Positions 35,365 to 43,119 of a DNA stretch of 64,000 nt are shown here, one piece after another. The position numbers and the translations under genes were made by a program. The number at the start of each line of letters is the position of its first letter. The stretch's first letter is position 1. A model generated the notes under the pieces. That model saw only the letters and a program-made list of their open reading frames with translations, was not told where the DNA came from and searched no databases. This DNA is from JAJDOD01 sp050299835 (GTDB lineage Bacteria > Pseudomonadota > Alphaproteobacteria > Rhodobacterales > Rhodobacteraceae): positions 29,524 to 93,523 of the forward strand of contig JBNKWP010000013.1 in assembly GCA_050299835.1 (NCBI GenBank). The letters run 5' to 3'.

Positions 35365-36963
35365 ATGAGTGCCTTGCTTGAGGTCAGAAACCTGAATGTC
35401 CGCTTCCGCCAGGACGGGGCGGTGACCCATGCAGTGCGGGATGTGAGTTTCGATCTTGCCGCGGGCGAGACGCTGGCGCTGGTGGGCGAGAGCGGGTCGG
35501 GGAAGTCGGTGACGGCTCTGTCCACGGTGGATTTGCTGGGCGAGAGCGCAGAGATCAGCGGGTCGGTGGTCTATGACGGGACCGAGTTGGTGGGTGCTTC
35601 GGAGAAGGACCTGCGCCGGGTGCGCGGCAATGATATCAGCTTCATCTTTCAGGAGCCGATGACCTCGCTCAATCCGCTGCATGTGATCGAGAAGCAGTTG
35701 GGCGAGTCGCTTTTGATCCATCAGGGGCTGACGGGAAAAGCGGCGGAGGCGCGCATCCTGGAGCTTCTGCACGAGGTGGGCATTCCCGATCCGGAGACGC
35801 GGTTGAAGAGCTACCCTCACCAGCTTTCAGGCGGTCAGCGGCAACGGGTTATGATCGCGATGGCGCTGGCGAACAATCCGAAGCTTCTGATCGCGGATGA
35901 GCCGACGACCGCGCTCGATGTGACGATCCAGGCGCAGATCCTGGAGTTGCTGGCGCGGATCCAGCGCGAGCGCGGGATGGCGATGCTGTTCATCACCCAT
36001 GATCTGACCATCGTGCGGAAATTCGCGGCCCGTGTGAACGTGATGAAGGACGGAGAGGTCGTGGAGCGGGGCGAGACGGCGGCGATCTTTTCCCACCCCG
36101 AACATGACTACACCAAGAAGCTGCTTTCGGCGGAATCGACGGGGCATCCGGGTCCCGTGCCCGAGGGGTCGCCTGTCGTGGCGGAAACCGACGCTTTGCG
36201 CATCTGGTTTCCGATCGAGCGCGGGTTGCTGAAACGCACGGTGGGTCACATCAAGGCGGTGAATGCCGCGAGCCTGAGCGTGCGGGCCGGTGAGACGGTG
36301 GGCATCGTGGGCGAGAGCGGCTCGGGCAAGACGACGCTTGCGCTGGCGATCATGCGGCTGATTTCCTCGAAGGGGCCAGTGGTGTTTCAGGGGCGCGACA
36401 TCCAGGGGCTGGGGTCGAAGGCGCTCAGGCCTCTCAGGGCCGAGATGCAGATCGTGTTCCAGGACCCCTTCGGCTCGCTCAGCCCGCGGATGACGGCGGA
36501 AGAGATCATCGCCGAGGGGCTGACGGTGCATCGCATCGCAGGGGACAAGTCCCCGCGCGAGTTGGTAGCGGAGATCATGGCGGAGGTCGGTCTCGACCCG
36601 GCGACTATGCACCGCTATCCGCATGAATTCTCCGGCGGGCAGCGGCAACGGATCGCCATTGCGCGGGCGATGATCCTGCGGCCGAAGCTGGTGGTTCTGG
36701 ACGAGCCGACAAGTGCGCTCGACATGACCGTGCAGGTGCAGATCGTGGAGCTTCTGCGGAACCTGCAGAAGAAATACGGGCTGGCCTATCTGTTCATCAG
36801 TCATGACCTGAAAGTGGTCCGAGCGCTGAGCCACAAGGTGATGGTGATGAAGCAGGGCGACGTCGTCGAGCAGGGCGATGTGGACGCGATCTTCGACAAT
36901 CCGCAAACGGAGTATACGCGGGAGCTGATGGCGGCGGCCTTCGATGTGAAGGTGGCGGGGTAG
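35365..36963 (+). CDS. yejF: Peptide ABC transporter dual ATPase YejF
   Basis: A 532-aa cytosolic protein with two complete ABC ATPase domains, energising YejB/YejE. Domain 1 (about residues 5-250): Walker A GESGSGKS, signature LSGGQRQR, Walker B LLIADEPTTALD, and H-loop THD. Domain 2 (about 275-525): GESGSGKT, FSGGQRQR, LVVLDEPTSALD, SHD. Both are intact. The ATG at 35365 begins MSALLEVRNLNVRF; the longer frame runs through the repeat. Last gene of the importer operon. Confidence 0.93.
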   Translation: MSALLEVRNLNVRFRQDGAVTHAVRDVSFDLAAGETLALVGESGSGKSVTALSTVDLLGESAEISGSVVYDGTELVGASEKDLRRVRGNDISFIFQEPMTSLNPLHVIEKQLGESLLIHQGLTGKAAEARILELLHEVGIPDPETRLKSYPHQLSGGQRQRVMIAMALANNPKLLIADEPTTALDVTIQAQILELLARIQRERGMAMLFITHDLTIVRKFAARVNVMKDGEVVERGETAAIFSHPEHDYTKKLLSAESTGHPGPVPEGSPVVAETDALRIWFPIERGLLKRTVGHIKAVNAASLSVRAGETVGIVGESGSGKTTLALAIMRLISSKGPVVFQGRDIQGLGSKALRPLRAEMQIVFQDPFGSLSPRMTAEEIIAEGLTVHRIAGDKSPRELVAEIMAEVGLDPATMHRYPHEFSGGQRQRIAIARAMILRPKLVVLDEPTSALDMTVQVQIVELLRNLQKKYGLAYLFISHDLKVVRALSHKVMVMKQGDVVEQGDVDAIFDNPQTEYTRELMAAAFDVKVAG

Positions 36964-37015
36964 CGCGAGCGGCGTCCGGCTTTCTTCTTGAAACCCGCTC
37001 CGCGCGGCGCTTAGA

Positions 37016-37029
37016 TGAACGAGCGTTCA
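37016..37029. promoter_or_regulatory. Palindromic operator before the valine operon
   Basis: TGAACG-AG-CGTTCA is a perfect 6+6 inverted repeat with a 2-base centre, 13 bases before the acyl-CoA dehydrogenase ATG. It is the size and form of a TetR-type operator. The same core GAACG-N2-CGTTC occurs between lrp and cysG. No TetR gene is in the window. Confidence 0.45.
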
Positions 37030-37042
37030 GGGCGGAGTCGGC

Positions 37043-38179
37043 ATGGATTTCTCACTTTCCGAAGAACAGCGTGCGATTTTCGACATGGCGCGGGATTTTG
37101 GTGCGGAGCATATCGCACCCCATGCCCGCGACTGGGAGCGCGCGGGGACCATTCCGAAAGAACTCTGGACCGAGATCGCAACGCTTGGTTTCGGCGGGCT
37201 GAACGTGCGGGAGGCATCCGGCGGCGCGGGCCTGGGGCGGCTTGATGCGGTGCTGATCTTCGAGGCGCTGTCGGAGGCCTGCGCCTCGGTCGCGGCGTTT
37301 CTGTCGATCCACAACATGTGCGCCCGGATGATCGATTTGCATGGGTCGCCGGAGCTGGTCGCGCGGCTTCTGCCCAAGGCGCTGACGATGGAGACGATCC
37401 TGTCCTATTGCCTGACCGAACCTGGGTCGGGATCGGACGCGGCGGCGTTGAAGACCCGTGCCGAGCGGACGAATGAGGGCTGGGCGCTGACGGGGACCAA
37501 GGCGTTCATTTCCGGCGGGGGCTATTCGGATGCTTACATCGTCATGGCGCGGACCGGCGACGAAGGGCCGGGCGGCATTTCGGCGATCCTGGTGGAGGAT
37601 GGCGCGGATGGCCTGTCTTTCGGCGGGCTGGAGGACAAGATGGGGTGGCGCAGCCAGCCGACACGGCAGGTGCAGCTCGATGACTGCAAGGTGCCGTCGG
37701 AGAACCTGCTGGGGACCGAGGGCGACGGGTTCAGATATGCGATGGCGGGGCTGGATGGCGGGCGGCTGAATATCGCGGCCTGTTCTATTGGGGCCGCCCA
37801 ATCGGCGCTGAACGCGGCGCTGGCCTATGCGGGCGAGAGGAAAGCGTTCGGGAAGACGCTGGATCAGTTCCAGGCGTTGCAGTTCAAGCTGGCCGATTGC
37901 GAGATCGAGTTGCAGGCTGCTCGGACGTTTCTGCGGCAGGCGGCCTGGGCGAACGACACGGGCCAGCCGGATGCCAGCAAGCAGAGCGCCATGGCGAAGG
38001 TGTTTGCGACCGAGACGGCCTCAAAAGTGGCGGATCGGTGCCTGCAGGTTCATGGCGGCTATGGATACCTGGCGGATTACGGGATCGAGAAGATCGTCCG
38101 GGACTTGCGGGTGCATCAGATCCTTGAGGGGACAAGTGAGATCATGCGGCTCATCGTGGCGCGGCAACTTTTGAAATGA
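37043..38179 (+). CDS. Acyl-CoA dehydrogenase, probably isobutyryl-CoA dehydrogenase
   Basis: A 378-aa FAD enzyme oxidising a short branched acyl-CoA. It begins MDFSLSEEQRAIFDMARDFG; the FAD/substrate signature YCLTEPGSGSDAAALKT and the C-terminal catalytic Glu region RVHQILEGTSEIMRLIVARQLL are intact, as is the QVHGGYGY-type LQVHGGYGYLADY. On its own the substrate is ambiguous, but the next two coupled genes are 3-hydroxyisobutyryl-CoA hydrolase and 3-hydroxyisobutyrate dehydrogenase, so valine catabolism is likely. The enoyl-CoA hydratase step must be supplied elsewhere. First gene of the operon. Confidence 0.88.
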   Translation: MDFSLSEEQRAIFDMARDFGAEHIAPHARDWERAGTIPKELWTEIATLGFGGLNVREASGGAGLGRLDAVLIFEALSEACASVAAFLSIHNMCARMIDLHGSPELVARLLPKALTMETILSYCLTEPGSGSDAAALKTRAERTNEGWALTGTKAFISGGGYSDAYIVMARTGDEGPGGISAILVEDGADGLSFGGLEDKMGWRSQPTRQVQLDDCKVPSENLLGTEGDGFRYAMAGLDGGRLNIAACSIGAAQSALNAALAYAGERKAFGKTLDQFQALQFKLADCEIELQAARTFLRQAAWANDTGQPDASKQSAMAKVFATETASKVADRCLQVHGGYGYLADYGIEKIVRDLRVHQILEGTSEIMRLIVARQLLK

Positions 38180-39219
38180 GCGAGATTTCGATCAGGAAGG
38201 TGGGCCGCACGGGCCGGATCACGCTGCAGAGGCCGGAAGCTCTGAACGCGGTGACGCACGGGATGGTGCGGGAGATTGCGGCGATTCTGCCGGTCTGGGC
38301 CGAGGACAGCGACATCGCGATGCTGGTGATCGACGCCGAGGGCGAGCGGGCCTTCTCCGCCGGTGGCGACCTGATGGGCATCTATAACGCGATGGTGGCC
38401 GGGGATTTTGACACGGCGCGGCAGTTCTGGCGGGACGAGTATCCGATGAATGCCGCGCTGTTTCATTTCCCGAAGCCGGTCGCCACCTTTCTGCAGGGGT
38501 TCACCATGGGCGGCGGCGTCGGTGTGGGCTGCCATGGCTCGCACCGGGTGGTGGGCGATACCAGCCGGATTTCCATGCCGGAATGCGGGATCGGACTGGC
38601 GCCGGATGTGGGAGGGACGCTGATCCTTGCCCGCGCACCGGGACGGCTGGGGGAGTTCTTGGGCACGACCGGCCACCGGATGGGTCCGGGGGATGCCATG
38701 CTGGCGGGGTTTGCTGATTACTTTGTGCCGGAGGCGGAGTGGCCGGGTCTGATTGCCGAATTGGAAGAGACCGGGGACTGGGAGGCGATTGATCGTGCGG
38801 CCAAGCCAGCACCGGAGGCTCCGCTGGCCGGGCTGCGGCCAATGATCGACGCGAATTTCGGGGGCGAAACGCTGCGCGATATCGTCAATGCCTTGCGCCA
38901 TGATGGAGGCGACTGGGCCGTAGAGACGCTGGCGACAATGGATCGGAATGCTCCGCGTGCCATGGCGGCGGCGGTGGAACTGATCCACCGGGCGCGGACC
39001 CGCGACAGGATCGAGGATGCGTTGACCAACGAATACCGCTTCAGCCACCGGATCGCGGAACAGGGCGATTTCCGGGAGGGCATTCGGGCGCTGATCGTCG
39101 ACAAGGACAAGCGGCCCGCCTGGGGCGCGGATGCGGTGGACAGCGTGGCACCTGCGGAGGTTGCGGCTTTGTTGAGACCGCTGGGCGACGCGGAACTGGT
39201 TTGGGAGGATCAGCGATGA
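38176..39219 (+). CDS. 3-Hydroxyisobutyryl-CoA hydrolase / enoyl-CoA hydratase family
   Basis: A 347-aa crotonase-fold enzyme. The length and the motifs LIDAEGERAFSAGGDLMGIYN-like, FPKPVATFLQGFTMGGGVGVG and MPECGIGLAPDVGG fit the HIBYL-CoA hydrolase branch rather than ordinary enoyl-CoA hydratases (about 260 aa). It removes CoA from 3-hydroxyisobutyryl-CoA in valine degradation. ATG overlaps the preceding stop (ATGA, 38176-38179), and its own stop overlaps the next start in the same way, so the three genes are translationally coupled. Confidence 0.87.
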   Translation: MSEISIRKVGRTGRITLQRPEALNAVTHGMVREIAAILPVWAEDSDIAMLVIDAEGERAFSAGGDLMGIYNAMVAGDFDTARQFWRDEYPMNAALFHFPKPVATFLQGFTMGGGVGVGCHGSHRVVGDTSRISMPECGIGLAPDVGGTLILARAPGRLGEFLGTTGHRMGPGDAMLAGFADYFVPEAEWPGLIAELEETGDWEAIDRAAKPAPEAPLAGLRPMIDANFGGETLRDIVNALRHDGGDWAVETLATMDRNAPRAMAAAVELIHRARTRDRIEDALTNEYRFSHRIAEQGDFREGIRALIVDKDKRPAWGADAVDSVAPAEVAALLRPLGDAELVWEDQR

Positions 39220-40091
39220 AGATCGGATTTATCGGGCTTGGAAACATGGGCGCGCCGATGGCGCGGAACCTTGCATCTGCGGGACATGAGGTAACCGGGT
39301 TCGATGTGGCGGCACCGGTGCCGGAGGGGATTGCCGGGGCCGCGTCCGGGGCGGAGGCCGTGGCGGGGGCGGAGATCGTCATCACCATGCTGCCGAACGG
39401 GGACATCCTGCGGGCCGTTGCCGATGAGATCATCCCGGCGATGGAGGCGGGTGCGGTGTTGCTCGACTGTTCCACTGTCGATGTGGAGAGCGCCCGCGCG
39501 GTGGCCGATCAGGCGCAGGCGGCGGGGCTTCTGGCGCTGGATGCGCCGGTTTCCGGCGGGATCGGCGGGGCGGAAGCGGGCACGCTGACCTTCATGGTGG
39601 GCGGCAGCGAGGAGGCCTTTGCGAAGGCCGGACCACTCTTCGAGATCATGGGACAAAAGGCCGTCCATTGCGGGCCGTCGGGCAACGGTCAGGCGGCGAA
39701 GATCTGCAACAACATGATCCTGGGCGTCACCATGATCGGCACCTGCGAGGCCTTCGCGCTGGCCGACAAGCTGGGGCTGGACCGGCAGGCCATGTTCGAC
39801 GTGGTGTCTACCTCATCGGGCTATAGCTGGACGATGAATGCCTATTGCCCTGCCCCGGGGGTCGGCCCGCAATCGCCTGCGGATAACGACTATAAGCCGG
39901 GCTTTGCGGCAGAGTTGATGCTGAAGGATTTGCGCCTGTCCCAGCAGGCGGCGGAGGCGGTGGACGCGGATACGCCGATGGGGCAAAAGGCGGCGGCGCT
40001 TTATGCGGAGTTCGTGGAGGCGGAGGATGGCAATGGGCGCGACTTCTCAGCGATGCTGCCCCGGTTCGAGAAGCGGGGGCGTGGAGGGTGA
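39216..40091 (+). CDS. mmsB: 3-Hydroxyisobutyrate dehydrogenase
   Basis: A 291-aa NAD-dependent beta-hydroxyacid dehydrogenase. The Rossmann start MKIGFIGLGNMGAPMARNLA binds NAD; DAPVSGGIGGAEAGTLTFMVGG is the substrate motif; the catalytic Lys is in GNGQAAKICNNMILG. It oxidises 3-hydroxyisobutyrate to methylmalonate semialdehyde. The ATG at 39216 overlaps the previous stop and has GGGAGG upstream. Last gene of the valine operon; mmsA is not in the window. Confidence 0.92.
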   Translation: MKIGFIGLGNMGAPMARNLASAGHEVTGFDVAAPVPEGIAGAASGAEAVAGAEIVITMLPNGDILRAVADEIIPAMEAGAVLLDCSTVDVESARAVADQAQAAGLLALDAPVSGGIGGAEAGTLTFMVGGSEEAFAKAGPLFEIMGQKAVHCGPSGNGQAAKICNNMILGVTMIGTCEAFALADKLGLDRQAMFDVVSTSSGYSWTMNAYCPAPGVGPQSPADNDYKPGFAAELMLKDLRLSQQAAEAVDADTPMGQKAAALYAEFVEAEDGNGRDFSAMLPRFEKRGRGG

Positions 40092-40139
40092 GGCAATATC
40101 TGCGCAGATTTTGCCCGCGAAAATGCGCGTTTTCGCAGG

Positions 40140-41141
40140 CTAGTCTGTTGATTTCTTCTCGGGGAAAAACACCGAGAAGACCGGCACGATCAGCCTGGTG
40201 ACGATCGGGATCAGGACCAGCCCCAGCGCCAGCCCGATGATTCCGTCGAGCGTCGCCGTGACCAGCCAATTCAGGAACCCGGCCTCGCCGCCCACCGATT
40301 TGGCGATGTCCTTGATCGGATTGTAGGGCCAGTCGATCCCGAGGTAGTGAAGCCCGTGGACGATGATGTTGCCGCCGACCCAGAGCATCGCCGCGGTGCC
40401 GACGGTCGCTATGATCTTCATCAGCGTCGGCATGGACTTGACCAGCCAGCGCCCGAAATCGCGCGTCGCGGCCAGCCGCCCGATCTGGCTGAGTTTCAGC
40501 CCGGCGTCGTCCATCTTCACCAGGATCGCCACCGCGCCATAAACGAGCGCGGTGATCCCGATGGCCACGAGGCCCAGCACGATGCCCTGGGTCAGGCGGT
40601 CATCGGATTCGATGGCGGCGAGTGAGATTGTCATGATCTCCGCCGAGAGGATGAAATCGGTCTTGATCGCCCCTTTAACCCGCGTTTCCTCCAGATGCGC
40701 GGCGTCCAGCACCTCCGCCTCCTGCGCGTGGCTTTCGGGATGGGGATGAAGCCAGTGCCAGATCTTCTCCGCCCCTTCGAAGGACAGGTAACAGCCACCA
40801 AGCATCAGGAGCGGCGTGACCATCCACGGCAGGAACGTGTCCAGCAGAAGGGCTGCAGGCAGCAGGATCACCAGCTTGTTGAAGAAGGAGGCGCGGGCGA
40901 TCTTCCAGATGATCGGCAATTCCCGTGTCGCGGGCAGGCCGGTCACATATTTGGGGGTGACGGCGGCGTCGTCGATCACCACGCCCGCCGCCTTGGCGCC
41001 CGCCTTGGCGGCGTCGTCGATCACAGTCGCTCCGACCTTGGCCCCGACCTTGGCGGCCTGCCCCGCGATGTCGTCCACCTGCGTCGCCGTCAGTTTCACG
41101 ATCGCCGCGACGTCATCCAACAGTGCAAGCAAGCCACTCAT
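40140..41141 (-). CDS. DUF808 family inner-membrane protein (YedI-like)
   Basis: A 333-aa membrane protein of the DUF808 family. It begins MSGLLALLDDVAAIVKLTATQVDDIAGQ-like and continues through an Ala/Lys/Val segment (KVGAKVGATVIDDAAKAGAK) before the first helix; TRELPIIWKIARASFFNKL and SFEGAEKIWHWLHPH are typical. About six helices follow. Function is unknown for the whole family. The ATG at 41141 gives the family start; the reading frame extends further upstream only as a shadow of the P450 gene. Divergent from the P450, 170 bases apart. Confidence 0.88.
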   Translation of the reverse strand: MSGLLALLDDVAAIVKLTATQVDDIAGQAAKVGAKVGATVIDDAAKAGAKAAGVVIDDAAVTPKYVTGLPATRELPIIWKIARASFFNKLVILLPAALLLDTFLPWMVTPLLMLGGCYLSFEGAEKIWHWLHPHPESHAQEAEVLDAAHLEETRVKGAIKTDFILSAEIMTISLAAIESDDRLTQGIVLGLVAIGITALVYGAVAILVKMDDAGLKLSQIGRLAATRDFGRWLVKSMPTLMKIIATVGTAAMLWVGGNIIVHGLHYLGIDWPYNPIKDIAKSVGGEAGFLNWLVTATLDGIIGLALGLVLIPIVTRLIVPVFSVFFPEKKSTD

Positions 41142-41311
41142 CCGGGCACCCTCCGAGATCTCCGCTCCGATGGCTTGGCACAGGATGCTGCGTGTCTCAA
41201 GCCAATTGCCGGGCGCGATTGACCGTTGCGCCAACTCAGATGCCAGTTTTTTAATGAGAATCTCCTGGCCACCTGTCCAAATATCAGCTTGAGATCCGGG
41301 AGGGTTTCGCT

Positions 41312-42526
41312 GTGCAATGGGCCATGTCCAATGCCTCCCGAACCCTGCCCATCGTGGAACAGGATCCGACCGATCCGGAGTTTGTGAACGACCCGTACAG
41401 CTTCTACCGGTCCATTCGCGCCCGAGGCGATTTCGTCTTCTGGAAGGATTACGACCTGGCGGTCGCCACGACCCATAAGGCCGTGGCCCAGACGCTGCGT
41501 CACCCGGAACTTGGGCGGGCTGTCCCGCAAGCGCTGCTGCAACCGGCGCAGCCCGCGCTGGCCGCGTTCGAGGCGCTGGAGGAACATTCACTCCTCGAAA
41601 TCGAGCCGCCCGCACATACGCGCATCCGGCGCGAAGCCACCCGCGCCTTCGCGGGCCCGCAGATTGTCCTGATCGCGCCCGAGATCAGCCGGTTTGCCGA
41701 CCGGCTGATCGACGCCTTCCCTGCCACCCGGTTCGACCTGACCGAAGCCTATGCCAAACCGCTGGCGGCCTTCACCATCACCCGCTTTCTGGGCGTGGAT
41801 ACCCAGGATGCGCCGCAGCTTCAGACCTGGTCGAACAGCATGGTTGCAATGTACCAGGCCCGCCGCGATGCCCGAACCGAAGCCGCAGCAGAAGCCGCTT
41901 CACAGGCATTCACCCGCTATATGCGCGACCTGATCGCAGTCCGGCGGCGCGAACCGAGACAGGACTTCCTCTCGCAACTCATCGCGTTCGAAAAGACGGG
42001 CGGCATATCGGAAGCCGAGCTCCTTTCTTCCGCCATTCTGCTGCTCAATGCGGGGCACGAGGCCACCGTCCACGCCATCAGCAACGCGGTGCCTCTGCTT
42101 TTGGCTTTCGAAGGGCGCAGCGAGGCGCTTGCCCCCGACAGCATTGCGGGCACGGTCGAGGAATGCCTTCGGTACCGGCCACCGCTGCACCTGTTCAAAC
42201 GCTATGTTTACAAACCCACGGAGATCGAGGGCGTCGCCTTTGCCGAAAATGAGCAGATCGGCTGTCTGCTGGCCTCGGCCAATCGCGATGATGCCGTCTG
42301 GCCTGACGGCGTAATCTTCGATCCCTTCCGCAGCCGTCGCCCGCATATGGCCTTTGGTGCCGGCCTGCATTCTTGCATCGGAGCCGCTCTCGCCCGGCTC
42401 GAGCTTCAGATTGCACTACCGATCCTGTTTTCGCGCTGCCCGACGCTCACAATCGTGGAGGAGCCAAAGGTGGCCAATCAATATCACTTCCACGGCTACG
42501 AGAGGCTGATGGTCGCGGTCAGATAG
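41312..42526 (+). CDS. Cytochrome P450
   Basis: A 404-aa soluble bacterial P450. The I-helix motif is LLNAGHEATVHAI, the K-helix ExxR is ECLRYR, and the heme loop FGAGLHSCIGAALARLEL carries the thiolate ligand Cys355. It is a monooxygenase that depends on ferredoxin and a reductase; no dedicated ferredoxin lies beside it, though an fpr gene is 5 kb away. The GTG at 41312 has GGGAGGG seven bases upstream; an in-frame ATG at 41324 is the alternative. Substrate unknown. Its last eight bases overlap the converging Lrp gene. Confidence 0.92.
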   Translation: MQWAMSNASRTLPIVEQDPTDPEFVNDPYSFYRSIRARGDFVFWKDYDLAVATTHKAVAQTLRHPELGRAVPQALLQPAQPALAAFEALEEHSLLEIEPPAHTRIRREATRAFAGPQIVLIAPEISRFADRLIDAFPATRFDLTEAYAKPLAAFTITRFLGVDTQDAPQLQTWSNSMVAMYQARRDARTEAAAEAASQAFTRYMRDLIAVRRREPRQDFLSQLIAFEKTGGISEAELLSSAILLLNAGHEATVHAISNAVPLLLAFEGRSEALAPDSIAGTVEECLRYRPPLHLFKRYVYKPTEIEGVAFAENEQIGCLLASANRDDAVWPDGVIFDPFRSRRPHMAFGAGLHSCIGAALARLELQIALPILFSRCPTLTIVEEPKVANQYHFHGYERLMVAVR

Positions 42527-42980
42527 GCAATTCCACGGTCGACTTGATTTCCTCCATCGAAAGCAGCGCGGTGACGTTGTAGATGTGAACCTCGGAGATC
42601 AGCGCCTGGTAGAATTCATCATAGGCGCGGGCGTTTCGGACGCGGACTTTGAGGATATAGTCGATGTCGCCCGCCAGCCGGTGCGCTTCCAGCACTTCGG
42701 GCCGGGCCTTGAGCGCTGCGAGGAATTTCGACTGCCAGCCCGCTTCGTGTTCGGAGGTCCGGATGAGCACGAAGAAGCAGGCCTCGAACCCCAGCTTTTC
42801 GGCATCCAGAACAACGGTTTGGTGACCGATCACACCGCTTTCGCGCATCTTGCGAATCCGGTTCCAGACGGGGGTCTTGGAGGACCCCACCTTTCTGGCG
42901 ATTTCATCCAGAGACTGGCTTGCATCCGCCTGCATTTCGCGCAGGATTTTCCGGTCCAGGTCGTCCAGCCGCTCTGCCAT
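42519..42980 (-). CDS. Lrp/AsnC family regulator, divergent from cysG
   Basis: A 153-aa regulator: an N-terminal HTH (LDDLDRKILREMQADASQS, LDEIARKVGSSKTPVWNRIRKM) and a C-terminal RAM/Lrp sensor domain (VLEAHRLAGDIDYILKVRV). It is transcribed away from the cysG sulfur operon with a 139-base intergenic region that contains repeated CCGTTC/GAACGG elements. This placement suggests it controls sulfate assimilation, perhaps in response to a sulfur amino acid; that is inference. Confidence 0.88.
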   Translation of the reverse strand: MAERLDDLDRKILREMQADASQSLDEIARKVGSSKTPVWNRIRKMRESGVIGHQTVVLDAEKLGFEACFFVLIRTSEHEAGWQSKFLAALKARPEVLEAHRLAGDIDYILKVRVRNARAYDEFYQALISEVHIYNVTALLSMEEIKSTVELPI

Positions 42981-43007
42981 TCCTTACCTCCGCCAGTTTC
43001 AAGGAAT

Positions 43008-43074
43008 CCGTTCCATTCCGGGCAGAATTTAGAACGTCCGTTCTTTTCTGCAAGCCGATACTGCAAAGGAACGG
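43008..43074. promoter_or_regulatory. Repeated GAACG/CGTTC elements between lrp and cysG
   Basis: Three related sites: CCGTTCC at 43008-43014, a perfect palindrome AGAACG-TC-CGTTCT at 43031-43044, and GGAACGG at 43068-43074. Lrp-family proteins bind such arrays as octamers. An AT-rich segment with TATATT follows near 43080-43091, near the expected cysG promoter. Confidence 0.45.
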
Positions 43075-43119
43075 GAAAATATTCTATATTGAGGATCACG
43101 TACAGGGATGAGCGGCACC

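Noticed and set aside
33612..35525. 637-codon minus-strand reading frame across yejB and yejE
   Set aside because: His/Asp/Arg/Gln-rich translation without hydrophobic core or motif, fully antisense to two recognisable permeases.
41142..41615. Upstream extension of the DUF808 reading frame
   Set aside because: The family start is at 41141; the extension is Arg/Pro-rich and antisense to the P450 N-terminus.
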